Assembly (NCBI RefSeq): GCF_020829625.1
Contig: NZ_JAIVFX010000026.1
Coordinates: 29,466 to 93,465, forward strand
DNA length: 64,000 nucleotides
Direction of reading: 5' to 3'
DNA from: Nostoc sp. XA010
GTDB lineage: Bacteria > Cyanobacteriota > Cyanobacteriia > Cyanobacteriales > Nostocaceae
Positions within the stretch are counted from its first letter, which is position 1; the number at the start of each line of letters is the position of its first letter. The translations under genes were made by a program, and so were the position numbers. Under the pieces are notes generated by a model that saw only the letters and a list, made by a program, of their open reading frames with translations, had not been told where the DNA came from and searched no databases. This document shows positions 8,289-16,774 of this stretch, one piece after another.

Positions 8289-8552
8289 TTAGCAGTTACA
8301 GCCGAAAGGGTCGCCAGTTGACGGGCAAGGAATACACCATGAGTTTTGCATTACCACAATTTCCTGTTCATCAACTGCATTACCAGATTTTATTTTATTT
8401 GGGTCAAGATTGCACTGCCACTGAACTATTAAAGCTCTATCATCTAATACCCCGTACTTTTCAAGCACGCTATATAAGCCAGCATTATTAACGCTTTCAA
8501 GCAGTTTCTGTTGAATCTCGTCTTTTAACTGCTGTAATGTTTCAGGGTTCAT
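8289..8552 (-). CDS. Small protein with a Cys-rich C-terminus (possible peptide precursor)
   Basis: An 87-residue protein has a helical, charged N-terminal half (LQQLKDEIQQKLLE) and an acidic middle (DEQEIVV). The last 17 residues are compact, SWCIPCPSTGDPFGCNC, with four Cys plus Ser, Thr and Pro. This leader-plus-Cys-rich-core layout resembles precursors of ribosomally made, post-translationally modified peptides, but no modification enzyme or peptidase-transporter lies nearby, so it could equally be a small metal-binding protein. It lies upstream of and co-oriented with the TpsA gene, 160 bases away. I do not recognise the family. Confidence 0.65.
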   Translation of the reverse strand: MNPETLQQLKDEIQQKLLESVNNAGLYSVLEKYGVLDDRALIVQWQCNLDPNKIKSGNAVDEQEIVVMQNSWCIPCPSTGDPFGCNC

Positions 8553-9234
8553 AACTGTTACCGTTTGTTACAGGATGTGTATAATTTCAGCTTTACTAGT
8601 AATAATTACGGCTAGCGTCACAAAACTTTATGTCTTGCTGCTGGATTTACTTTAAGCATTGATGAACTATAAGACAATACAGTTCAGTTAAGCATTTCTT
8701 CCTTCTCTCTGTGTTGCGCCAGTTGCTACCCTGCGGGAACGCTAAGAGCGAACAAGTCGGGCATTGCCCGCCCAACGCACTGGCTTCTCTGCGCCTCTGC
8801 GCTAGCCTGCGGCTTGCCGCAACTCTACCAGACGCACTCGCGAATGCGTCTACGTTAAAAAATTGACTTTCACGAAGACTTTTAGCCTTAACCCAAGCGT
8901 ATTGCGCTATATGCTGCTTGCTTAAGATAAAAGGTACGGTAAGTTAGGCCAATGCACCGACAACTTCAACAATGCAGGTCGATGCATCAGGTGGTAATAC
9001 GCTTAAGTTAAGCCTTTTCTCTCCTCCGGCTCCTCTGCTTGCGAATATGTATCAGTTTGAAAGTGAAACGGTGTATAGGGGTTCCCGCATGGATAAGGTA
9101 CAGAAAAAATAATTAACCATAGATGAAGATACTCGTAGGGACACGGCAATGCAGTGTCCCTAGAGCGCCAGTACCCATTCAAATGAGAATCGCTATAAAA
9201 GACAGGCTTCCACTCGCCGGACAGCCTCCCCCAC
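8553..9234. other. Intergenic region with dispersed repeats and inverted repeats
   Basis: No convincing gene is seen. It holds a 105-base dispersed repeat at 8716-8820, a GACGCATTCGCGAGTGCGTC-like palindrome near 8833-8853 and a 9-bp hairpin (TAGGGACAC/GTGTCCCTA at 9136-9162). A weak minus-strand reading frame at 9003-9260 spans the hairpin and overlaps the end of the permease gene, and I regard it as spurious. Confidence 0.5.
8716..8820 (+). repeat. 105-bp dispersed repeat, inverted copy at 51475-51577
   Basis: Starting at GCGCCAGTTGCTACCCTGCG, this stretch matches the reverse complement of 51475-51577 over its whole length, apart from short internal differences (GCATTGCC against TGAACC, CGCT against TGGT). 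It is an interspersed repeat of the Nostoc type with no coding content. Confidence 0.75.
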
Positions 9235-10062
9235 TCAATTCTTAATTCCCGTCGCAGCAATACCTTGAATAAACTGACGCTGACCGATGAGAAATAATAC
9301 CATCACTGGAACTGTCGCTATAGTCACCGCCGCCATCATCAACGGCCAATTATTCGTAAATTGCTCTTGAAACTCAGCCAACGCCAGTTGCACCGTCCTT
9401 AATTCTGGTCGTGTCGTAAACACCAAAGGCTTAAACAAATCATTCCATTCACCGATGAAGGTGAACAAAAACAGCGTCACCAACGCCGGACGCGCTAAAG
9501 GTAACATCACCCGCCACAAAATTTGCAGTCGGTTCGCCCCATCTATGGCTGCGGCTTCCTCTAACTCCACCGGAATTGTCTGGAAATACTGACGTAACAA
9601 AAAAATCCCAAACCCGTTGACCGCAGTGGGTAAAATCAGCGCCCCATAAGTATTTATTAGGTGTCCCCACTTCAAAACCAAAAAGATGGGAATCACCAAT
9701 AACTGAAAGGGAATCACTAAAGTTGCTAAAACTACCAAAAGCAGTGCTTGGCGTCCCCGAAACTTCAGCCTTGCTAGGGCGTAACCCGCTAAAGCGGAAG
9801 TGACAATCTGAAACGCCGTCACAGCGATCGCTACCAAGGTAGAATTAGCAAACGCCAGTAAAAATTTTCCCTGTTGCCATGCAACGCGGTAATTAGCTAA
9901 AGACCAGCTATTTTTAGACAAATTTTCCGGGCTGGTGGCCGTCGTTGCAAAGGAGGTGAGAAAGACCACAAACAGAGGTAGTAGAACGATAAATGCCCCT
10001 AGCAGTAACACTACTAGGCTCAAAAAATCGCCAGATTTCAGATTCGGGTTTGGTTTAAACAT
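9235..10062 (-). CDS. Carbohydrate ABC transporter permease (MalG/UgpE family)
   Basis: This 275-residue inner-membrane protein has about six membrane segments and the permease EAA loop (EEAAAIDGANRLQILWRVMLP) that docks the ATPase. The N-terminal LVVLLLGAFIVLLPLFVVFLTSF is the first span, and length and topology fit binding-protein-dependent sugar permeases of the MalG type. The partner permease, the binding protein and the ATPase are not in the window, which is usual where the ATPase is shared. The substrate cannot be told from sequence. The ATG at 10062 faces the ado promoter region, so the two are divergent. Confidence 0.93.
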   Translation of the reverse strand: MFKPNPNLKSGDFLSLVVLLLGAFIVLLPLFVVFLTSFATTATSPENLSKNSWSLANYRVAWQQGKFLLAFANSTLVAIAVTAFQIVTSALAGYALARLKFRGRQALLLVVLATLVIPFQLLVIPIFLVLKWGHLINTYGALILPTAVNGFGIFLLRQYFQTIPVELEEAAAIDGANRLQILWRVMLPLARPALVTLFLFTFIGEWNDLFKPLVFTTRPELRTVQLALAEFQEQFTNNWPLMMAAVTIATVPVMVLFLIGQRQFIQGIAATGIKN

Positions 10063-10237
10063 AACTTGAGCTGCAAAGCATTTGTTTCGCTAGTACTACA
10101 TCTCCCCCGGCAACAGTTAATCTATAAAGATAGTCTACTTGTTAAGTTAAATTAAACCACAGTGATTATTACCCTCAGTTCATGGGGTAAATTGAATCCT
10201 GGTGTCAAATAATCAGGTTTACAGGAGTAAAGATACC

Positions 10238-10936
10238 ATGCAGCAGCTTACAGACCAATCTAAAGAATTAGATTTCAAGAGCGAAACATACAAAGATGCT
10301 TATAGCCGGATTAATGCGATCGTGATTGAAGGGGAACAAGAAGCCCATGAGAATTACATCACACTAGCTCAACTGCTGCCAGAATCTCATGATGAATTGG
10401 TTCGCCTATCCAAGATGGAAAGTCGGCACAAGAAAGGATTTGAAGCTTGTGGGCGCAATTTACAAGTAACCCCAGATTTGCAATTTGCCAAGGAATTTTT
10501 CTCTGGACTACACCAAAATTTCCAAACAGCAGCCGCAGAAGGAAAGGTTGTTACTTGCTTGTTGATTCAGTCTTTGATTATTGAATGTTTTGCGATCGCA
10601 GCATATAACATTTACATCCCCGTTGCCGATGATTTCGCCCGCAAAATCACTGAGGGAGTAGTAAAAGAAGAATATAGCCACCTTAACTTTGGAGAAGTTT
10701 GGTTGAAAGAACATTTTACAGAAGCCAAAGCTGAACTTGAACTTGCAAATCGCCAAAACCTACCCATAGTTTGGAAAATGCTCAACCAAGTAGAGGGTGA
10801 TGCCCACACAATGGCAATGGAAAAAGATGCTTTAGTAGAAGACTTTATGATTCAGTACGGTGAAGCATTAAGTAACATAGGTTTTACAACTCGCGATATT
10901 ATGCGCTTGTCAGCCTACGGACTCATAGCTGCTTAA
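10238..10936 (+). CDS. ado: Aldehyde-deformylating oxygenase (alkane synthase)
   Basis: The enzyme is a ferritin-like non-haem di-iron protein that converts fatty aldehydes, with O2 and electrons, to alkanes and formate. The 232-residue product shows the ligand set: Glu in IEGEQEAHENY, E-x-x-H in MESRHKKGFE, Glu in IIECFAIAAYNIY and E-x-x-H in KEEYSHLNFGE. A start further upstream at 10202 is possible, but ATG 10238 follows CAGGAGTAAAGATACC and gives the family's normal length. The partner reductase aar follows after 147 bases. A hairpin (CCGGAG/CTCCGG) just past the stop may separate or attenuate the two transcripts. Confidence 0.97.
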   Translation: MQQLTDQSKELDFKSETYKDAYSRINAIVIEGEQEAHENYITLAQLLPESHDELVRLSKMESRHKKGFEACGRNLQVTPDLQFAKEFFSGLHQNFQTAAAEGKVVTCLLIQSLIIECFAIAAYNIYIPVADDFARKITEGVVKEEYSHLNFGEVWLKEHFTEAKAELELANRQNLPIVWKMLNQVEGDAHTMAMEKDALVEDFMIQYGEALSNIGFTTRDIMRLSAYGLIAA

Positions 10937-11083
10937 AAAAAGTTAGGAGCAAAGCCGGAGACGCTTTGCCTCCGGTGAGAAATGATCACTGAGATATGAG
11001 TTGTACTCCTAACCCCCAACTCCCAACTCCCAACTCTACTAAATTCCACCCTTTCGAGACAGCATAAGCCTAATAATCACTAC

Positions 11084-12103
11084 ATGTTTGGTCTAATTGG
11101 ACATCTGACTAGTTTGGAACACGCTCAATCGGTAGCCCAAGAATTGGGATACCCAGAATATGCCGATCAAGGGCTAGACTTTTGGTGTAGCGCCCCACCG
11201 CAAATTGTTGATAGCATTATTGTCACCAGTATAACTGGGCAACAAATTGAAGGACGGTATGTAGAATCTTGCTTTTTGCCAGAGATGCTAGCTAGTCGCC
11301 GCATCAAAGCCGCAACGCGCAAAATCCTTAACGCTATGGCCCATGCACAGAAGCACGGCATTAATATCACAGCTTTAGGCGGATTTTCCTCAATTATTTT
11401 TGAAAACTTTAAGTTAGAGCAATTTAGCCAAGTCCGCAACATTAAACTAGAGTTTGAACGGTTCACCACAGGAAACACTCATACTGCCTACATTATTTGT
11501 AAGCAGGTGGAAGAAGCGTCCAAACAACTGGGAATTGATTTATCAAAAGCAACTGTTGCTATATGTGGAGCAACTGGGGATATTGGTAGTGCAGTTACAC
11601 GCTGGCTAGATGCGAAAACAGATGTTCAAGAACTTCTGCTGATAGCCCGCGATCAAGAACGTCTCAAAGATTTGCAAGGCGAACTAGGGCGGGGAAAAAT
11701 TATGGGTTTGACAGAAGCACTGCCCCTAGCTGATGTTGTAGTTTGGGTTGCTAGTATGCCCAGAGGCGTGGAAATTGACCCTACCACTTTGAAACAACCC
11801 TGTTTGTTGATTGATGGTGGTTATCCTAAAAACTTAGCGACGAAAGTTCAGTATCCTGGTGTACATGTGTTAAATGGTGGAATTGTAGAGCATTCCCTGG
11901 ATATTGACTGGAAAATTATGAAAATCGTCAATATGGACGTGCCAGCCCGCCAGTTGTTTGCTTGTTTTGCCGAATCAATGCTGCTGGAATTTGAGAAGTT
12001 ATACACGAACTTTTCGTGGGGACGGAATCAGATTACCGTAGATAAAATGGAGCAGATTGGTCGGGTATCAGTAAAACATGGATTTAGACCACTGCTGGTT
12101 TAG
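11084..12103 (+). CDS. aar: Long-chain acyl-ACP reductase (aldehyde-forming)
   Basis: AAR reduces fatty acyl-ACP with NADPH to the aldehyde used by ADO. The 339-residue length is standard. The family N-terminus MFGLIGHLTSLEHAQ is present, a Rossmann dinucleotide motif lies at about residues 163-169 (CGATGDIGSA), and a conserved Cys in PARQLFACFAESMLLEFE corresponds to the acylation site region. The gene sits directly after ado and before accA, linking fatty acid supply to alkane synthesis, an arrangement known in many cyanobacteria. ATG 11084 is clear. It looks intact. Confidence 0.97.
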   Translation: MFGLIGHLTSLEHAQSVAQELGYPEYADQGLDFWCSAPPQIVDSIIVTSITGQQIEGRYVESCFLPEMLASRRIKAATRKILNAMAHAQKHGINITALGGFSSIIFENFKLEQFSQVRNIKLEFERFTTGNTHTAYIICKQVEEASKQLGIDLSKATVAICGATGDIGSAVTRWLDAKTDVQELLLIARDQERLKDLQGELGRGKIMGLTEALPLADVVVWVASMPRGVEIDPTTLKQPCLLIDGGYPKNLATKVQYPGVHVLNGGIVEHSLDIDWKIMKIVNMDVPARQLFACFAESMLLEFEKLYTNFSWGRNQITVDKMEQIGRVSVKHGFRPLLV

Positions 12104-12200
12104 TCATTAGTCATTTGTCCTTGGTCATTAGTCATTTGTTATTTGCAAAGGACAAAGGACAAAGGACAAAGGACAAAAGATAAAAGACAAAGGATAGATA
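12104..12200. repeat. Heptamer repeat block between aar and accA
   Basis: TCATTAGTCATTTGTCC units are followed by the complementary AAAGGACAAAGGACAAAGG run, giving an imperfect inverted repeat. This is a short-tandem-repeat block of the type common in Nostoc spacers and may act as a transcription pause or terminator. Confidence 0.6.
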
Positions 12201-12230
12201 ACTTATAACTCGTAATTGATAACCCCTACG

Positions 12231-13211
12231 ATGGCAACTACCGAGCGTAAACCGCTACTGTTAGATTTTGAAAAGCCCCTAGCAGAACTAGCAACCCGAA
12301 TCGATCAAATTCGGCAACTTGCAGAGGAAAATGGCGTCGATGTTTCTGGTCAAATTCGTCAACTAGAAGCACGCGCCATGCAGCTGCGTGAGGAAATTTT
12401 CAGTAGTCTATCTCCGTCTCAGCGACTGCAAGTCGCTCGTCATCCGCGTCGCCCCAGTACTCTCGATTACATTCAGGCTATTAGTGATGAATGGATGGAA
12501 TTGCATGGCGATCGCTGTGGTGGTGACGATCCGGCTTTAGTTGGTGGTGTCGGTCGTCTGAGCGGGCAACCTGTGGTGATGTTAGGTCATCAAAAAGGTC
12601 GTGATACCAAAGACAATATTGCCCGTAACTTTGGAATGCCTTACCCTGGCGGCTACCGCAAAGCAATGCGGTTAATGGAACACGCCAACAAGTTTAGTAT
12701 GCCAATACTAACTTTTATCGACACACCAGGAGCTTGGTCTGGAGTAGAAGCAGAACACCAAGGTCAAGGCGAAGCGATCGCCTACAACTTGCGAGAAATG
12801 TTTTGCTTAGATGTACCAATTATCTGCACAGTTATTGGTGAAGGCGGTTCCGGTGGCGCACTCGGAATTGGTGTAGGCGATCGCTTACTCATGTTTGAAC
12901 ACTCAGTTTATACAGTCGCCACTCCCGAAGCCTGCGCCGCCATTCTCTGGAAAGATGCTGCTAAGGCTCCGCAAGCAGCTGTTGCTCTAAAAATTATTTC
13001 CCACGATCTGAAAAAGTTAGGAATTATCGACCAAATACTGCCTGAACCCACTGGTGGCGCTCATTCCGATCCTTTAAAAGCCGCTACCATTCTCAAGCAA
13101 GTGCTGTTGGAAAATTTGGACGAACTCAATCGTTTAACCGCTCCAGAACGCCGTCAACTGCGCTATGAAAAATTCCGTAAAATTGGCGTTTTTACAGAAG
13201 TTGCCCACTAA
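12231..13211 (+). CDS. accA: Acetyl-CoA carboxylase carboxyltransferase subunit alpha
   Basis: AccA pairs with AccD to move the carboxyl group from biotin-BCCP to acetyl-CoA, giving malonyl-CoA for fatty acids. The 326-residue product has the helical N-terminal region and the crotonase-fold core with ELHGDRCGGDDPALVGG, GHQKGRDTKDNIARNFGMPY and the oxyanion-hole glycines in GEGGSGGALGIGVGD. ATG 12231 is preferred over a TTG at 12216 because it gives the usual MATTERKPLLLDFEKP start. It follows ado-aar in the same orientation. A clear hairpin terminator lies about 105 bases downstream. Confidence 0.97.
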   Translation: MATTERKPLLLDFEKPLAELATRIDQIRQLAEENGVDVSGQIRQLEARAMQLREEIFSSLSPSQRLQVARHPRRPSTLDYIQAISDEWMELHGDRCGGDDPALVGGVGRLSGQPVVMLGHQKGRDTKDNIARNFGMPYPGGYRKAMRLMEHANKFSMPILTFIDTPGAWSGVEAEHQGQGEAIAYNLREMFCLDVPIICTVIGEGGSGGALGIGVGDRLLMFEHSVYTVATPEACAAILWKDAAKAPQAAVALKIISHDLKKLGIIDQILPEPTGGAHSDPLKAATILKQVLLENLDELNRLTAPERRQLRYEKFRKIGVFTEVAH

Positions 13212-13315
13212 CAGGGCTGCATAATGATTGATTAGCAAAGCAGCAATGCTATAATTGCCTATGTGCTTAAAGATTTTTAACAATCTAGCCATAGGCATTT
13301 GCATGTTAACTAAAT

Positions 13316-13342
13316 CTACTCAATCAGATTGAGTAGCTTTTG
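13316..13342 (+). terminator. Rho-independent terminator after accA
   Basis: The stem CTACTCAA / TTGAGTAG with loop TCAGA is followed by CTTTTGT. It is well placed to end the accA transcript. Confidence 0.7.
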
Positions 13343-13569
13343 TATTATTAAGTAATCTAATTTGAGTATACGGCGTGGTTTTCCAGGCGACAATTTGTTG
13401 TCTTTACTGGTAAAACCCACAATATACTTAGTATTCCACTGGATCATAGCAGTTACTTAATGGAAATAATCAGATTTTTAGATTCCTTTAATCTATCTAA
13501 ACCGAGAAGTGTGAATAATTGGGTGGTAATAGAGTTTGGGAACTACCAAAAAATTGGGAGACACCATGA
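13343..13569. other. AT-rich leader of the SDR gene
   Basis: The gap between the accA terminator and the SDR start is AT-rich and should hold the SDR promoter. No RNA gene or conserved box is recognised. Confidence 0.4.
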
Positions 13570-14295
13570 ATGAGTGTTGAGCAAAAACGACGCGCCTTGA
13601 TTACTGGGGCAAGTAGTGGAATTGGGAAAGCAACGGCTTTAGCTTTTGCAAAAGCGGGAATAGATGTCGCCTTAGTCAGCCGTTCTTCGGATAAGTTGGA
13701 GGCGGTAAGAGAAGCAGTCGAGCATACTGGGGTGGAAGCGAAAGCTTACCCTGTAGATCTAGCGCGACTCTCCGAAGTAAAAGAAAAGATCCAAGCGATC
13801 GCTCTTGACTTTGGTGATATAGACATTTTGGTAAACAATGCGGGTCTTGCCTATACAGCTACTTTGAGCGAAACCCCCCTAGAGGGCTGGCAGCAAGTAA
13901 TTGACTTAAATCTTACCAGCGTGTTTCAGTGCATTGTGGGAATTTTGCCTTCGATGCGCGATCGGGGCACAGGCACAATTATCAACGTCGCCTCAATTGC
14001 CGCCAAGCAGCCGTTTCCCGGTTGGGGAGTATACAGCGTCAGCAAAGCTGGTTTGATAGCCCTCTCTCAAACCCTGGCACAAGAAGAACGCACCCACGGC
14101 ATTCGTGTCACTGCTATCTGTCCCGGCGCAGTCAATACCGAACTGTGGGATACAGAAACAGTCCATGTCAACTTAGACCGTTCCAAAATGTTAACCCCAG
14201 AAATTGTGGCTCAATCAATTCTCTACACAGTTCTCTTACCACAAGAGGCAGTTATTGATGAATTGACCCTGATGCCCAGCGCTGGCGCACTCTAA
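13570..14295 (+). CDS. Short-chain dehydrogenase/reductase, FabG-like
   Basis: This 241-residue NAD(P)-dependent oxidoreductase has all classical SDR marks: TGASSGIGKA cofactor loop, NNAG, a catalytic Ser in NVASIAAKQ, and Y-S-V-S-K (Tyr and Lys of the active site). It is closest in style to 3-oxoacyl-ACP reductases and related cyanobacterial 3-ketoacyl reductases. The neighbourhood (accA, aar) suggests a role near fatty acid metabolism, but the substrate is not provable. The overlapping ATG four bases upstream runs into a stop after four codons, so ATG 13570 is the start. Confidence 0.93.
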   Translation: MSVEQKRRALITGASSGIGKATALAFAKAGIDVALVSRSSDKLEAVREAVEHTGVEAKAYPVDLARLSEVKEKIQAIALDFGDIDILVNNAGLAYTATLSETPLEGWQQVIDLNLTSVFQCIVGILPSMRDRGTGTIINVASIAAKQPFPGWGVYSVSKAGLIALSQTLAQEERTHGIRVTAICPGAVNTELWDTETVHVNLDRSKMLTPEIVAQSILYTVLLPQEAVIDELTLMPSAGAL

Positions 14296-14302
14296 TTGCA
14301 AA

Positions 14303-14388
14303 GTTAGGAGTTAGAAGTTAGGAGTTAGGAATTAAAATTTTTAACTCATAACTCATAACTCATAACTCATAACTCATAACTCATAACT
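14303..14388. repeat. Heptamer tandem repeat (AACTCAT)n with inverted GAGTTAGG units
   Basis: At least six consecutive AACTCAT heptamers (about 14343-14388) follow GTTAGGAGTTAG-type units. The two halves are roughly complementary, giving a long hairpin between the SDR gene and folE. It is a heptamer array, not a CRISPR, as no spacers are present. Confidence 0.8.
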
Positions 14389-14416
14389 AAATTCAAACCA
14401 TAACCAAAACTTAATC

Positions 14417-15124
14417 ATGACTATTGCTAGTTCCAACGGTTCTAATTCCTCTCAATCGCCTCTGATTCCCGATTTGTCAGAAGCCATAACTCCTAGACCC
14501 GATCGCAACACCCACAATGGGCGGCAAGCGGATGTGTCCCCGCCAAAAGAGGAACATCTGGAGGAAATGAAGGACGCCGTGCGAACAATAATATTGGGAG
14601 TTGGCGAAGATCCCGAACGCGAAGGACTCCTCAAAACACCCAAGCGAGTGGCCGAGGCAATGCGATTTCTTACCAGTGGCTACACCCAATCCCTTGAAGA
14701 ACTCGTTAACGATGCCATCTTTGATGAAGGGCATAACGAGATGGTACTAGTTAGAGATATTAGTTTTTTTAGTCTGTGCGAACACCACATGCTGCCATTT
14801 ATGGGTAGAGCACACGTTGCTTATATCCCCAACCAAAAAGTTGTAGGACTGAGTAAGCTGGCCCGCATTGTTGAGATGTATTCCCGTCGCTTACAAGTAC
14901 AAGAGAGACTAACCCGCCAAATTGCCGAAGCAATCCAGACCATTCTGGAACCTCAAGGGGTAGCCGTTGTGATGGAAGCTAGCCACATGTGTATGGTGAT
15001 GCGGGGTGTTCAAAAACCAGGCTCTTGGACTGTCACTAGCGCAATGGTTGGTGTTTTCCAAGAGGAACACAAAACCCGCGAAGAATTTTTTAGCTTAATT
15101 CGCCATCAACCAGCATTCTTTTAA
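14417..15124 (+). CDS. folE: GTP cyclohydrolase I
   Basis: FolE converts GTP to 7,8-dihydroneopterin triphosphate, the first step of folate and pterin synthesis. The 235-residue product carries zinc-binding motifs SLCEHHMLPF and SHMCMVMRGV and the substrate loop PNQKVVGLSKLARIVEMYSRRLQVQERLTRQ (read as several short motifs). A roughly 45-residue Ser/Pro-rich N-terminal extension precedes the core, as in several cyanobacterial homologues. ATG 14417 starts right after a heptamer repeat block. It is probably independent of the SDR gene upstream. Confidence 0.97.
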   Translation: MTIASSNGSNSSQSPLIPDLSEAITPRPDRNTHNGRQADVSPPKEEHLEEMKDAVRTIILGVGEDPEREGLLKTPKRVAEAMRFLTSGYTQSLEELVNDAIFDEGHNEMVLVRDISFFSLCEHHMLPFMGRAHVAYIPNQKVVGLSKLARIVEMYSRRLQVQERLTRQIAEAIQTILEPQGVAVVMEASHMCMVMRGVQKPGSWTVTSAMVGVFQEEHKTREEFFSLIRHQPAFF

Positions 15125-15126
15125 GG

Positions 15127-15243
15127 AATGGGAAGTGGGAAGTGGGGCATTGAGCAGAGGGGAAATACATAATTAATTTTTATTCTTCCCCTGCTTCCCC
15201 TGCTCCCCCTGCTCCCTCATCCCCCACTCCCTACTCCCTACTC
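15127..15243. repeat. GGGAAGTGGGG / CCCCTGCTCCC repeat block between folE and trpF
   Basis: G-rich units (GGGAAGTGGGAAGTGGGG) are followed by complementary C-rich units (TTCCCCTGCTCCCCCTGCTCCC). The block runs into the last codons and stop of trpF. It forms a hairpin between two convergent genes. Confidence 0.65.
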
Positions 15244-15863
15244 CCCAATTTCCCAAACAACTCGGCTACTTTATCTAAATCTTTATCTCCAGGTGCGCGT
15301 TCTACACCACTAGATAAATCAACGCCACTGGGATTAACCTGACTTAGGGCTTCCACAATATTATCTGCTGTTAGTCCCCCGGCTAAAAACCAAGGGCAAT
15401 TGGGGCTAAATTGCTCTAGCATTGTCCAATCTAAGGTTTTGCCTGTACCACCAAGTTGTTCGGGATGGTAAGCATCAAGTAGCAAAGTATCTACATAATC
15501 TATGTAATTAGCTACTGTGTCAAGATGCTCAAGGCTCCTAACTCTAAGTGCTTTAAGAATTTCAACATTGGGTAAAGCTTGACGTAATTGGTAGCAAAAA
15601 TCTGGTAATTCATCACCGTGTAACTGGACACCAGTCAAACCAGAATCAACAACTATCTGACTGATTTCGGGGATACTAGCGTTGGCAAAAACACCAATTG
15701 TGTCAATATTAGCCGGGAGTTCTGCTACTGCTGCCCGAATTTGGGATGTAGTCACGTAGCGAGGTGAGGTTGGCACACAAATAAATCCTAGTGCCGTTGC
15801 GCCCAGAGAGGCGATCGCTATAGACTGCTGTGGTTGAGTGATGCCGCAAATTTTAACGCGCAT
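15231..15863 (-). CDS. trpF: Phosphoribosylanthranilate isomerase
   Basis: TrpF isomerises N-(5'-phosphoribosyl)anthranilate in tryptophan synthesis. The 210-residue TIM barrel shows the catalytic Cys in MRVKICGITQ at the N-terminus and the general acid Asp in LLLDAYHPEQLGGTGKTLDW. The phosphate-binding loops are FLAGGLTADN and GVDLSSGVER-PGDKD. Its last residues (GSRE) and stop codon lie in a repeat block, so the native C-terminus may have been slightly altered. It is convergent with folE, and no other trp gene is adjacent. Confidence 0.96.
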   Translation of the reverse strand: MRVKICGITQPQQSIAIASLGATALGFICVPTSPRYVTTSQIRAAVAELPANIDTIGVFANASIPEISQIVVDSGLTGVQLHGDELPDFCYQLRQALPNVEILKALRVRSLEHLDTVANYIDYVDTLLLDAYHPEQLGGTGKTLDWTMLEQFSPNCPWFLAGGLTADNIVEALSQVNPSGVDLSSGVERAPGDKDLDKVAELFGKLGSRE

Positions 15864-15974
15864 GAATATTTAATAAATTTACAATAATCGTCAAGAAAGT
15901 CAAAACTATCCGAAAAACTTTTGTACCTTGGTAATTTTATAATTTTGTAGGTCTACATTTTAGGAGACAAAAGC

Positions 15975-16229
15975 TTGATTTCATCTATTTTACTAGCAGC
16001 CCAGCCAACTGTTCCCACAACACCTGCGTGGAATCCTACAGTAGGCATCATCATCAGCATCACTTGCTTAGTAATTGTTTTACTAAGTACTAGGATTGAA
16101 AGACCCTTAGTTGGCCCCAAGTTCCCTATCCTGCCGATTAGTATTCCAACATTCGTTGCAGCGATGGCTTTTGGTCATATTGTTGGCGTTGGCATCGTTT
16201 TAGGACTGACTAACATCGGTCGTCTGTAG
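15975..16229 (+). CDS. psaK: Photosystem I subunit PsaK, first copy
   Basis: PsaK is a small two-helix thylakoid protein at the rim of photosystem I. The 84-residue product has the cyanobacterial start (M-I-S-S-I-L-L-A-A-Q), two membrane spans (IIISITCLVIVLLS and FVAAMAFGHIVGVGIVLG) and the GPKFP loop between them. The start is TTG at 15975, with AGGAGACAAAAGC just upstream as ribosome binding site; no ATG alternative fits. A 12-bp perfect hairpin follows the stop. A second, divergent psaK lies downstream, so this is a tandem duplicate. Confidence 0.93.
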   Translation: MISSILLAAQPTVPTTPAWNPTVGIIISITCLVIVLLSTRIERPLVGPKFPILPISIPTFVAAMAFGHIVGVGIVLGLTNIGRL

Positions 16230-16238
16230 TTTTGCGAT

Positions 16239-16268
16239 GATCGCGGCGTTATAAGCAACGCCGCGATC
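16239..16268 (+). terminator. 12-bp hairpin after psaK copy 1
   Basis: GATCGCGGCGTT and AACGCCGCGATC arms enclose a six-base loop. There is no strong T-run after it, but the stem is perfect and placed just after the stop, so it probably ends the transcript or stabilises its 3' end. Confidence 0.6.
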
Positions 16269-16338
16269 AATACAAAACTCCTAAAAACGATTTTGGTTCT
16301 TTCTCCAGCAAAATAACTTATAAGCATTAGCCAGTCAG

Positions 16339-16420
16339 CCTCCGTGTGGTCACTCTAACTGAGGGGGTAGGTATTAACCTTCCCCTTGAGGGACGATTCC
16401 AGCTACTTAATCAACGGAGG
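16339..16420 (+). promoter_or_regulatory. Structured leader upstream of psaK copy 2
   Basis: An outer stem (CCTCCGT 16339-16345 with ACGGAGG 16414-16420) encloses a strong hairpin at 16364-16385 (GGGG-t-AGGT, loop ATTA, ACCT-t-CCCC). The structure lies about 75 bases before the psaK2 start, in a 266-base gap. It may be a 5' UTR element controlling light-dependent expression (inference). No known riboswitch class is recognised. Confidence 0.4.
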
Positions 16421-16495
16421 ATTTATATAACTTTAGAAACGGGTTAATCCCCTCTCTAAGGGTTATGTAAGTTAATTCATGCAGGAGAAAGAACC

Positions 16496-16774
16496 ATGAT
16501 GTCATCAATGTTATTAGCAGCCCAAGCTACTTTACCCAAAACTGGCACCGCATGGAACTTGACTGAAGCGGCAATTATTACTGGCATTTGTCTGTTATGT
16601 CTTTTGATTATTCCTCGGACAATTCGCTATCCTCACGTTGGCCCTAAGATGCCGTTGCCCTTTCCGTCGCTGTTCAATAATCCCAGTGCCGCTACATTCC
16701 TCGCCGCAATGAGCGCTGGTCACCTGATCGGCACTGGTACCGTTTTAGGATTGAGTAATCTCGGCATTATCTAA
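16496..16774 (+). CDS. psaK: Photosystem I subunit PsaK, second copy
   Basis: This 92-residue paralogue of the gene at 15975 shares the start (MSSMLLAAQAT), two membrane helices and a similar loop (RYPHVGPKMPLPFPS), with an insertion of a few residues (LFNNPSA) before the second helix. The second helix, FLAAMSAGHLIGTGTVLGLSN, mirrors the first copy. GGAGAAAGAACC precedes ATG 16496. Multiple psaK genes are used by cyanobacteria to adjust photosystem I antenna coupling under high light (known for the family); which copy is induced cannot be seen here. Confidence 0.93.
   Translation: MMSSMLLAAQATLPKTGTAWNLTEAAIITGICLLCLLIIPRTIRYPHVGPKMPLPFPSLFNNPSAATFLAAMSAGHLIGTGTVLGLSNLGII

Noticed and set aside
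9003..9260. 85-residue minus-strand frame
   Set aside because: It spans a hairpin repeat, overlaps the permease stop and has no protein-like pattern.
14343..14388. Possible CRISPR or iteron array
   Set aside because: Uninterrupted AACTCAT heptamers with no spacers and no replication genes nearby.
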